Assembly: GCF_022581195.2 (NCBI RefSeq) | Contig: NC_061454.1 | Span: 2,108,001-2,172,000, forward strand | Direction: 5' to 3' | DNA from: Helicoverpa zea | Taxonomy: Eukaryota > Arthropoda > Insecta > Lepidoptera > Noctuidae | Length of the DNA stretch: 64,000 bases | Shown: positions 44,590 to 57,464 of the stretch, in pieces | How positions within the stretch are numbered: the stretch's first letter is position 1 | How the letters are laid out: every line of letters begins with the position of its first letter | Program-made: the position numbers and the translations under genes | Notes under the pieces: model-generated | The model's input: only the letters and a program-made list of their open reading frames with translations | Told to the model about the DNA's origin: nothing | Databases searched by the model: none

Positions 44590-46919
44590 AGGCGTGAGGT
44601 GTTTAGAAAAACATTATAAAGCTCTCACAATGTCGTACACAAATCCGTTTCTTATTTTAATTTGGTTTTATTGCTTTGGTTTTATAATAATAGTTTTATT
44701 CAATTCTTATGTGATTTTTGCCCTATAATCTGCAAATGAGTCTTCGCCAAAACCATTCGTCTATTTTGCGGCCCCCTTCGTGTTTGCCTTCCTATTCATT
44801 ATTCTTTTCCATTACATTTCATCTAATATTTTGTCATCTCTTATCCAAAGCGTCACCGTCCAGATTCTGTTCAGCCACTTTCATGATTGCCCTCTATATC
44901 CATAAATAAATTACACTGTATTCTTGAATAATCACTCCCCAGAATCAACAAGTGAACCGGACCTTTGCATATGCAGATATTACTAGAATATTCTACTCAA
45001 AACAATAAACGCTATTAATATTCTAGTCCCATCTAGGTCACAGCACAATGCTTGTTATCAATGTAGGAGGCAAACAATTCTCATCTCAGTAATAAGCGTT
45101 ATCAATGAAGAAATCTGAGCTAGTGATAACAGTATCTAAAGTACTCTGGTGATAAGACTGTGTGAATTTATAGTTCTCTTAGTCATTGTAAGCAGGATTA
45201 TCTCTCGGAAGGAAAAAGTAATGCGCTTTATTTGATGCGTTCGATTCGATGACGTATAACACTGTCATGAGTGAATCATCGAGATAAAAATCCCTTTTAA
45301 GGGGTTTCCTATAAAATGAGTGTGAATATTTACACGACTTCCAAAATTGGTGTGTGTGGTTAGAGCCTAAGATGGAACAAATTGTTATTGGGATTTCCCA
45401 AATAGAATTGGTGGAGGCCAGATCTATGCATCGTGTTGTTGATGACTTCAATTACACAAACTTTTCTCTAAGGAATATTAACCAAAAATCTGATCTCAAA
45501 TTATTTGTTCGGTATAGTCTTCTTGCCAAGACTACAAACGTTCTGTTGGCCACGATATCAATTTTCATTCGGCATGATAGGAGCCACAATACAATGGCTT
45601 TTTATGTCCTTTCCCGGGTCTTGTGTTAGTTCGGTCTCGAATTTCATATGGCCAATCAGTTGCTTTTGTTCCGCAGTTTGATCGTGAAAACGTCTCAATT
45701 AGATATCAATTACTTTACCGTAAATATCTTCGGTTGGACTTGTAGGTACTTCGGTTTTTATTCAATTAGTAATTATTGCTTTTTTATCTTCCAATGTAAA
45801 AACTTGTAATAAAAAATATGACCATATCCTCTTGTTTACCAAGATTTCCTATAACTAGACTTAAGTACTTAAATCCTAGAAACGTGGCGACTGAGTAATA
45901 AGACTCATCTTTTATTACACCTCATTGCGTATTGTTAAGACTAGTCTTTGTAATTTACCTTCCTATAAAATTGACATGACATAACGCACGTAGTTAGTTA
46001 GTTTCCTCATGTTAACTACGTATCTATAGTTATCTATAGGTCTGAAAAACAAATATGAATAAACACGAAATAAAAAACTAGGTGAGGTTGCATCGCAATG
46101 GGATATTATAAATTGCATATCAAATAAATAATCGCCTATCAATTAATACTCATCATTTATATTCTTTTTTACATCAAATAACTTAGTTCACTACAAATAA
46201 ACTAAATGTTTAACAACACTCAAACTGCAGATAATTCGAAATTATACATCAATATGACATTGCTTTTTTTATTATAATGCAATACACTTAAATTTATTCT
46301 TGTACAAAAATACTACATACATAGCATTAATACTGACTGCACAGCAAATTTTCCATATTTCATAGCAAAATAACTATCCCAGTCGCATATTAACCAGTAA
46401 GTACAACAAAACCTGTTCATCATATTTGTCTTAATTTTCAAGAAGCCATGCTCGACAAATTAAATGATTATTATAACAAAAAAATCCTGTCACATTGCAT
46501 TATTTCTAAAAACAGAACAAATTAACTGAAAAAGGTTCGCGGCTTCGCGCGCTTTTTCGTCACTGGAGTGCAGAGTGGCGCGAGTGAGTAAGATAGAGTT
46601 CAATTAAAAAATATTGTATTAAAAAATATTGTATTAAAAATTGAAGCTAGTAACGAAAACAAATCGCTGCAAAACCGACTCCACGTAGTCTTGTCTGCCC
46701 TACCCCTAGAGTGCAATTCAAAACCGCGTAGGCGCGGAGGGGCGAGGCGGCCTGCGAGCTGAGGAGCAGGTAATTTTAACGCTCGCCAACGCGGTTGAGG
46801 CTGGCCGGCTCGGCCGGCCAGTAAGCCGAAGCTGCGGTGGTGAGCGTGAAAATCATCTGCGACGATAAGCTCGCATTTGACCGCCGGAGCCACGAAGCGC
46901 CGGAGCCGTGACAGAAGTG

Positions 46920-47015
46920 ATGCTTGCTGCATGTTGCATGCTTACTTCCATGTTGCATGCCTGGTTACATGCTGCATGCCTGCTTTCATGCTTCAGGCTT
47001 GTTTGCATGCTTCTT
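46920..47015 (+). repeat. Tandem tgcatgc-based repeat
   Basis: About five imperfect units of 17-25 bp built on catgttgcatgc, catgctgcatgcc and catgcttc. The unit is itself palindromic around gcatgc. It follows a GC-rich patch and has no coding sense. Confidence 0.6.
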
Positions 47016-47767
47016 ACAGGAAAATAAAAATTCCAAAACTATGCCAAAAGATGATTCTGACTATAAACATTCTGAAATATGATATTATAGTAGTAGCCTT
47101 TTAATGACTACTTATATGAAATGTATGCCAAAAGGAAATACTGACAATGACTGACAATGCACCAGCCCTATTTTTTTAAAGAACTATAGTATGTATATGC
47201 AAGCATATCATCGGACTTGCGATCCGACTCAAGTACGTGGCGCCAGCTGCAGAAGCTAAAAATGTTGCCTATTATTATTAGGGCAAAAAAGGAAACGTGT
47301 ACGCCCCGCGAAAGCAAGACGCGCTTTAATAATTCAATAAATTACAATTTTGTATTTAATTTTATATTTTTTTGCTGGTCTCATTATGCCGTAATTAATA
47401 AATAATAAGATGACTGAGACAAATAAAATGCTGTTTCATTCTGAAAAACTGCTGTAAATAATATAAAAATAGAAGCTATATTTAAAAGAAAAAGAGTTAA
47501 CATGTATAATGTGCATTAAGATTATTAGCTGTGCATTGATGAAAAAGCTTTTGCTTTAGGAAAAATCGCTGTACGCTGCGAAAATAAATTGTAGTGTGTT
47601 TAGTGATATTTTGAGTTGAATATTTTGCTGTGCAATCAGTAATTTTGATGGGAATTCGGAATCTTATTGCATAGAAAAAGGATATTTTTTGATTTGCGTT
47701 TAAATACTACCCCATCGCAATCACGTGATTACGCTTTGTAAGATCAGCAAAACTGTCCAGCGATGGT

Positions 47768-48168
47768 CCGATGCCATGCGCGAGCGCATAGTGGGGGTAA
47801 CACGCCACCTGGCGAAAGTACAGACCCTAATCGACATGATTTAGCGAAAAAAATCTTCACACCTGCTCATTTTGGATCGATAGCCATCTGTAACGTATGG
47901 AAATATAATTTTTGTACCCCCCTTGGGTACAAAAATTGTCTTCACCGATAGAGTATTATACCCAATTGTGCCATATGTAAAGATTGGTCCATGCACTTGT
48001 ATTTCCTTAAATTATTGCCAGTCTTAGTAAATCTGGGCTTCTCGTTCGTGTTTGGCGGTTGTGCGTGCTATCTCAAGGCCACTGAAGAAGGCGGGCCGAT
48101 GCCATGCGCTTGCGCAGTTAGAGGGGGTAACACGCCACCTGGCGAAAGTGTAGACCCTAATTGCGATG
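47768..48168 (+). repeat. Two direct copies of a 71-bp block 330 bp apart
   Basis: Copies at 47768-47838 and 48098-48168 share ccgatgccatgcgc, gggggtaacacgccacctgg and cgaaagt.agaccctaat. Between them, at 47907-47937, is a perfect 13-bp hairpin (aatttttgtaccc with gggtacaaaaatt, 5-nt loop). The flanks beyond the copies are not obviously similar, so this is not a plain tandem array. An element with terminal direct repeats is possible. Confidence 0.6.
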
Positions 48169-51100
48169 TTTTTGTATTCATGAAATAATAGCTGCGTTTG
48201 AATGGATTTTTAGAAGGGGCAAATAGCGAGGTATCATTTACATATTTTTACATAGCGAAAACTGCTGTATAATACAACTTAAAGTATTATAGATTTTGCA
48301 GATATAAGATAGCAGTACGTTGAGTGCTTATTAGAATCCAATTGGTGTTAGTGCGCCATACAAATTAGAAATCTTAATCTCAATAGGGCTTACAATGATT
48401 AAGATAGTGTTATATATCCTATTATTAAATATGGTCATGTCATCAAAATATTTAATAATAGGATACCGATTTTATCTATGTATTTGTTTATAATAATAAA
48501 ATGATTAGATACAAATTTCTCAAAAACATGTAGAAAATGGAATATTTTTGTTACAGTAGGTTAAACACCTGTCGTGACCTTCAGTGTGTGCATTTGGACC
48601 AAAAAAAAACATTTTCTGTACAATTGATTTTCTCCAAAATCACTTAAATTATTAGATCCATCAAACTTGTCGGTAAATAAACAATGAGCACCAGAGAACT
48701 ATGCACAGAATTAGTATAATTAAGGATAACAAAGAAACAACAACATCGAACAGCGTAATCATATAAAATACTAAGAAAGTAAAATATATGGATACAGTCA
48801 TTATGTTTCCTGCTATTGCAGTTACACATTATACGCTAAAAAGATTTATCTCATGATTTCCGTTAAGAGATTCATCTGGTGGGTCTACGTGACTCGAGGC
48901 ACTGAGGTACAACTGGCTCCAACGACCTTTATAATTAGAATCTTCAATAGTTGAGCTACAAACTCAAGTTTGTCAACTATTTAGCAGGTTCAAGGAAGGA
49001 CAGGACTTTTGGATCAATTTCACGTTCAAGAGAAAGGGCTCTGCTCCTGTCCTGATAGAAAATGTGACGTAACAAGTGATTATATTTTGCAACACTGCAT
49101 GAGAAAAGTTGCTACATTGTATTGCATAACTAGTTGAAACACCTAAGTGTAATTGCTTTGGAGTTATGCTGTGATAATCTTAGAGAAGATTATGTCAGTA
49201 AACTCTTTTGTAGTTATTTTTCTACAGGCTGTATTCAACAAAGGTTGTATGTTACACCAGAAAAGTATAATATAAAATAGAGGACAGAATTCGCAACCGG
49301 CTTAGTCACGATTCAGCATAAGAACTTACCAGTCAAGCTCGTGTTGCATTTTACCTCATAATTTGAAGTGAATTGTTTAATTAATTCCTCTAAAGACCTA
49401 ATTTGGAGACCCAGTTTTATATCAATATTGGCAAATCTGTTTTTTACTGTCTTGATTATCTTAAGTGTCGTCAGTCTCGAAGGAGAGAACTATTATAGTT
49501 TGAACAGTGATCTAAGTGACAAGATAAATGTGATTTATTATGGTGCCTCTTGCCGAGTTTGAGTCATACTTTGCAAGATAAAGTGGTTCATTCATGGTGT
49601 AACTGAAGACAATGCGAGATCTTAGACTGTGCCTTTATGATGGCGTTGGTTATACAAAAGATTCGCAAGTCACCTACGATGGAGGGGGTCTTGGTGTGGC
49701 CTAAGCGTAAGTCTGTTTGATGTGGTAAATGGATTAACATTCTTCGTATCTTTTATATTCATGTTTTTCAATCATAAAACAATATTTTTGAAGAAGATTT
49801 TAAGTATCCTTTTAGTTTTACGCCCCAACTTCCGAAGTTCTTAGAATGCCAAGCGCACAAAATGTAAACAATTAGTAATCAGAAATATGAAAGGCCGCAA
49901 TACCCAGTCATAGAAGTAATACAATAAATCTTAATTTCGTTCGTTTGTGATGCATCGAGATCGGTATTCCGAGTATGCGCATGAGTTGGTGTTGCCGTGA
50001 ATTTTGGACGCTTTTCAAAATGCAGGAACTTCCTTCCTGATTTCTGAGAATCTGAAGATAGTTGCCTTGAACTATAGAGCTGTTTATTTATAAACATCGT
50101 TGATACATTTCTAGTTTGGTATCTCTTTACGTTCGCACCTTTTAGTTTGTGATTTCATTCTCAGGTAGTTTTGCATTTCAAAGAACTACTGGTGCTTACC
50201 TAGGGGTTTTACCCACTTTGAACACATTTATTTTCGATAATGTCATCCACTATCATACCTACATTATTAAGGAAGATTGACCATTCCAAGAGTTATTTTA
50301 GCAGTCTGAAAAATGCCGTGTGAATTCGCACGTACAGCAGATATAACGACCGCAATTAACAGCTCCTATTATGTCACCCATAAATATTACAAGCTGAATA
50401 ACTCATGGGAACAGCACGATCATCCAACGTCATGAGTGACGTCACAAACCCATAATAGTATTGCCCTGTTCCTCAAATTCATTACATATAAGGAAGATCC
50501 TTTTCGTGTTGTGAATAAACGGTGTTTCTGTGCATAAAGAAAGGGGAAAATTATTAAGGAAAGGAAGGTTATACTTATACATAGTTAGTTGGTGAATCTT
50601 CTTGAAAGGCAATCTTTCTTCCTGTGAGTGAGGTCTTTTGGTTAAGCTCGAGGCTTTCATCAAATAAATGATGAGGATGATTATTTTTGTTTCGTAGTTT
50701 TTGTAATGATGTTCATGTGTATGTTGATGATTGTGTCGTGCTTAGAGCCCCTTGTCTTAGGATAAAACTATTTTAGGATATTATTCATGTCTTTCTCTGA
50801 GGTAAACCTTCTTTATGATATTTTCCTTTCGTTGTGTTCGATTCAGCACAAGGGCATATCATACCACACCCCTTTGTCTATTTCAACGTGTCCCACTGTT
50901 CAGTGTTGTATTGGCTTCTCTATTTATATCGGCCGTGTCCATACTGATGGCTTTGACGTCATTAACTGCCATAAGCACAGCTTTATGCCTTTCATGCAGG
51001 ATTATTGCGTTCTAGAAAATTCTATTGAGGTCCGACTGTCCGACTGAATGAGTAGGAAAACATTAGTGGCACATTGTCGTGGTTACCATACATGAAATGT

Positions 51101-53506
51101 GTCTTTTGATAGATTAGTCATAGTAATCCCCTACCGTTTTTTTGGTGCAGTTGACAACTATCAGTCTATACAAAAATCTGTATTTTCCCTAGAACACAGT
51201 CAGGTGTCTGCTGCACAAAACATTCGGTACCCTCTATATTTTTTTTTTCGTAAAAGTGACAAGACAACACTTATCAGTCATTTCTCTTGTAGATGCTAAG
51301 CTTATTAATTAATTTAATATTATTTTTAGGTAGGTTAGGTATCCGCGTTTGTGACGATCGGTATAATCTAATCTATGCCTGACGTTTGTCAATGACGTTG
51401 GTTTTGATATCATCGCATCATCTAGGATGTGATCTGTATTTACCTACCTACTAACATTATTAAGTTGATGAGTTTGTATCTTTGCTTGAAGATAAAGATT
51501 TCTTTAACGTTATAATCTCAGGAACTAAGTATGTACAGGTACCATTTAAAATTACAGGTCAATAATGGCCCAAATATTGATGCAGATTAACAATAAAAGA
51601 TTTAATTACATAATAGAACTAGCAGAATAGAACATTATGTTCAAATACAAAACAGAAACAAAATAAACGCCAATAGATAAAAACATTAAGAAACAACGTT
51701 GGATGCGCGTGAGCATAACAAAACAAAACAATAAACAAGATTAAAGTAAGTAGTGCCATCTGTCAATGGTGATGCCAACTCTCAGTAAACATCTGATAGG
51801 TTTAATTGCATTGAATCTTATCCGACCTCTGTAGATGTCAGTCGTGACTTCGTGAGATTCTTACCAGCGTGTGTTTATTTTTAAAGTAGGGTTGACGCCT
51901 TTTGAAAATGGAACAACGTTCTTTTTTTAAGTTGTCAAATAATGATTAGTGAGATTGTAATGAAAAGAAGTAAAATTAGGAATAATAAAATGTACTTTTG
52001 CCGGCATTTATATTTTCTATACCGTATACATAAGTTCTTTTTTAGTATGTTTAGCAACAATTCAACGCGAATTTAAACCGCATTCCAACACGTTTTTCAT
52101 AAATGTTACCATGTAACAAAATAAATTACAGAATTTGTAAATAGCAACATGTACGATGGAAGTTGCCAAGTTTGTTAACAAATTAACCCTATTTGATGCG
52201 CAAGCGACGCTGTGCCGTTGACGTTGTTCTGACGTCACTAAGATATTAGTTTTGATATTAAGAAGTAGATTATTAAAAACATCAGATGTATTTTTGATAT
52301 TTATGACTGTCTCGACCCACGAATATAGAGTAAGAGTAAAAATAGGTATGCTAAATATGATATTTTTAGTGAGTATGTGGGTATATTTTTAAAGGATCTA
52401 ATTAGGTTTATTTTTAAAGCGTAGGCGATCTCCAACAATATTAAGAACCGTTAAATAAATTCTTTCTTGTTTTAGATTCAATTCTTAGTAATAAAAATGG
52501 TTATATGAAAATGAAATATTTTATTATTTTTATTAAACAAGTTATTTATTTTCAAGTTAGCAGCCCTAGTTGTGACCATACGCACAGTGGGTTCACACAA
52601 TCTCAGAAGATAAAAATGCACACTATATCGAACGAATATTGAACGAAACTGCAGTAACACGTTGACTTTTGTAAGTGAACCATAATAAACTTGATAGCAG
52701 GTGAATTTTTTTTATAACTTTATAACGTCTCTTCTTGAACTTAATGTTAGTTAAACTTACAAACAATTTAAAGTGAATTTAATTGATAAGGCAAAATAAA
52801 GACCAGTTCTACATGATTGTATGAGAGACAAAAATAACGTAGTGTTCAGATCGAGCGATTAATTCTAAAATAATTAACAATGCACTCGTTGGATGCACGC
52901 CACGTCATATGAAATTAAAAATACAAAGATAGCTTTTTGTACGCAGTTTTTAAATGTTAAAAATACATCGGAAAGTACGGAAAGGTATTTTTTCTTGTTT
53001 TGGTCATGATTCACAAAGCAGTATGTAATTTCATGTCTGACATATTGTATGCAAAAGTAAAAACTCTTATGCTACCAGATTCATGTAAAATTAAAAGGTT
53101 TTATTATCTTCCACAGTAACTGGTACCTATTATGAAGCGATCTGTCATCATAATTTGTCAAGAACGCAAGCTAAAAAACTTTCACTTGCTTTTTGAACCA
53201 ATTGCTAATATACATAAAAATATTATGTATTTGCGCATTAAGATAAGCAGAAACAACGCAGTTTTCTTTCTAAACACAATAAAAAACAACTTAGGTACCT
53301 ACTACATCCCATTACCAAATTACCGTGGAATATTGCTAGGAAAAACATTGTTCGTATATCAGTGGCTACATTCCTATCTGGTTGAATGCAAAAACTTTAT
53401 AGAAATCACTGATAACGTATCCAAGAGTATTTTCTTTTTATTCAGAAAATACTTGTAAATATATGTCCCATAATATTTTCTGCATCTTACTTCCGTAGGC
53501 TTGGAA

Positions 53507-53884
53507 AGTCGTGGTGGCCTAGTAGGTAAAGGACCAACCTCTCAAGTATGAGGGCGCGGGTTCGATCCCAGGTCAGGCAAGTACCAATGCAACTTCTAAG
53601 TTTGTATGTACTTTCTAAGTATATCTTAGACACCAATGACTGTGTTTCGGATGGCACGTTAAACTGTAGGTCCCGGCTGTCATTGAACATCCTTGGCAGT
53701 CGTTACGGGTAGTCAGAAGCCAGTAAGTCTGACACCAGTCTAACCAAGGGGTATCGGGTTGCCCGGGTAAATGGGTTGAGGAGGTCAGATAGGCAGTCGC
53801 TTCTTGTAAAGCACTGGTACTCAGCTGTATCCGGTTAGACTGGGAGCCGACCCCAACATGATTGGGAAAAAGGCTCGGAGGATG
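53507..53884 (+). mobile_element. Full-length tRNA-derived SINE (type A)
   Basis: An 18-bp perfect target duplication (acttccgtaggcttggaa at 53489-53506 and 53885-53902) brackets the element. Box B is intact (ggttcgatccc) and the tail reads ggctcggaggatg. It is nearly identical to the copy at 15204-15593, differing by small indels, which points to recent activity of the family. Confidence 0.9.
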
Positions 53885-54471
53885 ACTTCCGTAGGCTTGG
53901 AACGAAGCGCAATTTAATAAATCCAGGGTTATAAAAAAATGTGGATGTTGCGATAAAACTATACCAGATAGGATAAAGAATAAAGTTCAATCTGGAATAT
54001 TATAGCTGATTGGATCTCCTCTTTCAACGCTAACCATATAGATATAAAACCTTCTTTTTGGAGCATTTATTTCCTTTACATGTTACAGCAAAATATCTCC
54101 TGGATACGGCAACAGTAATCAACAAAATGAAATTATCTCCAAATTCTCAGCTTTTCGTCCGACCTTGGAAAAGTCAAATTGATGTGACATTTACATTATA
54201 ACTCAATAGTATAGCCAGATGAAGTGAAAATAGCAGATTATCTCGATAAAAACAAACCCAAAATAGCCGTAAGTTTACTCCATCTGATAAAACAAACGGT
54301 ATCTTAAACCCAATAATAAACTCTGTATGCTTACGTACTTGTATGGCTGACGTCATAATCGCCATATCAGTTCTTCGTAAATTATAATCAATACGAAAAT
54401 CTGAGAGAAACTTGTTGTACTTACTGAATTTTGTTTGTCTAGATTTTAAGACTTACCTAGTTCATGTTATA

Positions 54472-54562
54472 AAACACTTCTTGAGAAACACTGGTACAGT
54501 TACATCTGGTTAGACTGGAAGCCGACCCTAAGATAGTTGGGAAAAAGGCTCGGAAGAAGAAG
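54472..54562 (+). mobile_element. 5'-truncated SINE (type A) copy
   Basis: A 17-bp target duplication (acctagttcatgttata at 54455-54471 and 54563-54579) flanks only the 3' 90 bp of the SINE (cactggtaca..., gttagactggaagccgaccc, ggctcggaagaag). It shows that the family can be 5'-truncated like a LINE product. Confidence 0.85.
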
Positions 54563-54579
54563 ACCTAGTTCATGTTATA

Positions 54580-57200
54580 TTGAGCTGTCCTGATTTGACC
54601 ACTATCTCAGTTGATGAAAAGCATTGACTTGGAAAGGTGGAAAATCATTGTCAAGAATAGGTGACCTATTCACTGGACCCAAGATCCCAATATGTTGCTA
54701 AGTCCAGGAAACTGACTCTTCAAGGAATCTTACTGCCTAGCTGTTCGCTCAATGAAAATATTCCTATAACGTTTTGTGCGTATGAAAGCCAATATAAAAT
54801 TATTTGTATATTATCCTGTTTTTTACTCATCTGTAGTTAATGTCAGCCGTATATCGTTATATTATCATTTATCCTCCTTTCCACACGTAACCTGGTTTGA
54901 TTGATGTGGTTTTCTATCGATCAAACAATCAATTATTTTTATACGGGTTAGGATTACATTGGATTTGGCAATACTCAATCATTTCTAATCGAAAGGCTTG
55001 ATCACATAAGGGGCCTGACAAAAAAAAATGCTTTTTTAATTGCGCTTAGACGGAAAATATATCACGTATTTCTTATAAATGAGCAATGTTCTCATTTAAA
55101 TGATAGTCTGCTTCAAAAGAACTTTACGTATTTGTTTTTACTAACTTCCATTTTTTCGTTCTATTGGGAAGACCGCAGACAAAAAAATAATAATCCTAAA
55201 GCTATTTGCTTGAACTAATAAAATTGTTTTTCACACTTTAAAGAGCAAACTATAAAGAAACGATTATTTCTTCAAAGACGATTAAACGTGTAAATAGGCT
55301 GTTAATATAGAAAGAAGAAAACTTTTATTTGTACAACATCGGAAGTGAACCCACACGCGAGCGTTGGGCCGGAAATTAACTAACCGGCTAGACAAACAGT
55401 CTTCTCTAGAACATGACAGGCCAATTTATTATCTATCTATAAGAGGATTTTTTGAAGATAGCGATAAGAAATATGATATTTTTTTATATAATTTCCGGAA
55501 TGAATCAACGAACTAAGACTGAAAAAAGGTGAAAAACATTCTAACACACTTTCCGAGAAGAAGGAAAAATACTTGTTTTCTTTGCCTTATAATAATTATA
55601 ATATAACATTTACAGATTTTTCTACTATTACTCATTTACACAGTTTTAATCTGCAATTAGCAATCTTTTTTTAAAATGAAAACTTCATCTGGAACCACTA
55701 CAGTCTACCTACAGTTAACCGTGGAAATACATCAGAAAATATCTGCATAATAATCAGGTATATCTACAATATATTGCACATAAGTTAAACTTAACAATAA
55801 CTAAGTAAGTAATAACTTGAAATAAATCGTCTACGGTCTATCAATCGCAGCGGCTGGTCGGCGACTGCATTGTAGATAACCTCGGCTTATCACTTGTTTA
55901 CTTAACACTCAAATGCAGCTTGCAGGTATAAACGGCCATGTTGGTTTGTAAGTTAGAATTGTGACGTCACGATTTTTTTTTTTGGTCAGTTGTGTAGTTC
56001 TTGGCTGGATATGTTTTGGATTTTTTTGTGACGTCACGTTATTTTTTCCAAGGAGTTTTATTTTGGACGGTAACTAAAGTATTTAGTAGTTTTTGACGTG
56101 AAATGCGTTTGGGTTTTATAGTTTTTTTTGTGTTATCTGTAAAATAGCGCAATTTAAAAGATGACGTCGGATTTTTTTTCTTGATGTCTTTGTTAGTCAC
56201 TTTCTTTAATTTTTTTCAAATCGAATGTATTATGTTTATACATAGAGTGTATTCGTTATGGTTTTCTTGACATTTTCACAGCGTACAAAGTGGTAAAAAT
56301 GTTCTCGTTCAATCCTCAATTTATCAACGTCAGTGCGGGGTACAGAAGAAAATTGACTCCCATCTATCGAATTTAACCTCCTAAAAGCTTTTCTATTGCC
56401 TACGCGACACACAAAATTGTGTAGAAATGGGCCCTAAATTGATTTCTTTAGTACTTGTCGCTTCTGTACTTACAAATAATTTTGGAATAATAATTTCATA
56501 AACAGTTCCTAAAATTTTATAACCTTCCTAATATTTCAACTTCTAGTCTTGCCATATCACATTTGTTTGAACATATGTAACGCAATCAATCAATTTACCT
56601 GAACATAGTAGTTACACGGCACGCGGTGGTTTACGTTAAATGGAGTTATACAGAGCTATTTCAATGCCTGATGGATAATCAATACTCGTACATTTTTAAT
56701 TCCGTGTCATTGCCCTCTTAACGATTCAGGTATACAGTAATTTTGATTTATTTACTTCTACGGAACACGTGAGGTATTTAGATCGTATGCCAGGTCGAGC
56801 AAAGGGCGTATCCTCTGATGTTCATTTATTTCGTTTCGCTCACAATCTCAACCTGCGATTACGTATGCAATACGAAAATTTCGTTTTATTGGCTCCCGGC
56901 CAAAATGTTGCGTTTTGCTTTGATTCTGGTACTATTTATACGACTGTTCATGCTGTTATCGTGTGATATCTACGTGTTGTTTACTTGACGTATGTAGCTA
57001 CTTAGTTTTCATGAAACTTTCAGTTTGTTACTACGTTATGATAGTACAAGATTTTCGAAATAGGAACTTATAATGCAACTCATAAACACTGCACATAAAT
57101 GCAGGTAAACCACAAATGAATTAATTGAAGTTCAACAGCCTGAATTAATCAAGTAACACTGTCCTTGAGAGTAAACATTTATTTTAATTGAAAAACTAAC
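54580..57200. other. Gene-free stretch with CRE-like sites
   Basis: AT-rich DNA without coding frames. Two perfect palindromic tgacgtca sites lie 67 bp apart (55962-55969 and 56029-56036), with a partial site tgacgtcg near 56162. Otherwise I see nothing in it. Confidence 0.45.
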
Positions 57201-57269
57201 TAAGTTACGTTTGGTCTATTGTACCGGGTCGCACGTCACACGGTCAAATAAACAATGGAAGTGTGACAG

Positions 57270-57464
57270 TGTTGGGGCGCGCTATCGCATTTTCCGGAGG
57301 CTGGCGAGCTTGCGGCGGCGGGCGGCAGTGCCGGCGGCGCGCGCGCACCGAAAGCATGTGCCCCGCGCCAACAGTGCGATGTACATAGAACCCGCCGCGT
57401 TTCGCGCACCCAGCGCGGAGTCCCTCGCCGTCTCTGACCCGCCTATCTGGACGCAGTGCTTACC
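57270..57464 (+). promoter_or_regulatory. GC-rich island, possible promoter or first exon
   Basis: A 190-bp block rich in CpG (gcggcggcgggcggcagtgcc, ggcggcgcgcgcgc) stands out from the AT-rich surroundings. Within it an ATG at 57379 opens a frame reading MYIEPAAFRAPSAESLAVSD and on to 57456, then past the transposase boundary to a TAA. It may be a first exon, possibly an alternative one for the gene starting at 38181, interrupted or bordered by the transposase remnant. No donor is visible at the expected end. Confidence 0.3.

Larger units (their letters stand above)
44590..53506. other. Long gene-free stretch
   Basis: About 8.9 kb, mostly AT-rich. It contains a GC-rich patch at 46690-46920, a short tandem array of tgcatgc-type units at 46920-47010, the two-copy repeat at 47768 and 48098, and isolated palindromic tgacgtca sites (for example 50437). 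No open frame has coding character. Intronic to the gene starting at 38181, or intergenic. Confidence 0.5.

Noticed and set aside
46600..47104. GC-rich frames around 46.6-47.1 kb
   Set aside because: Overlapping frames on both strands without splice sites or domains, running into a tgcatgc tandem repeat.
50787..51047. 86-codon plus-strand frame
   Set aside because: No recognisable domain, a second overlapping open frame, and no splice signals.
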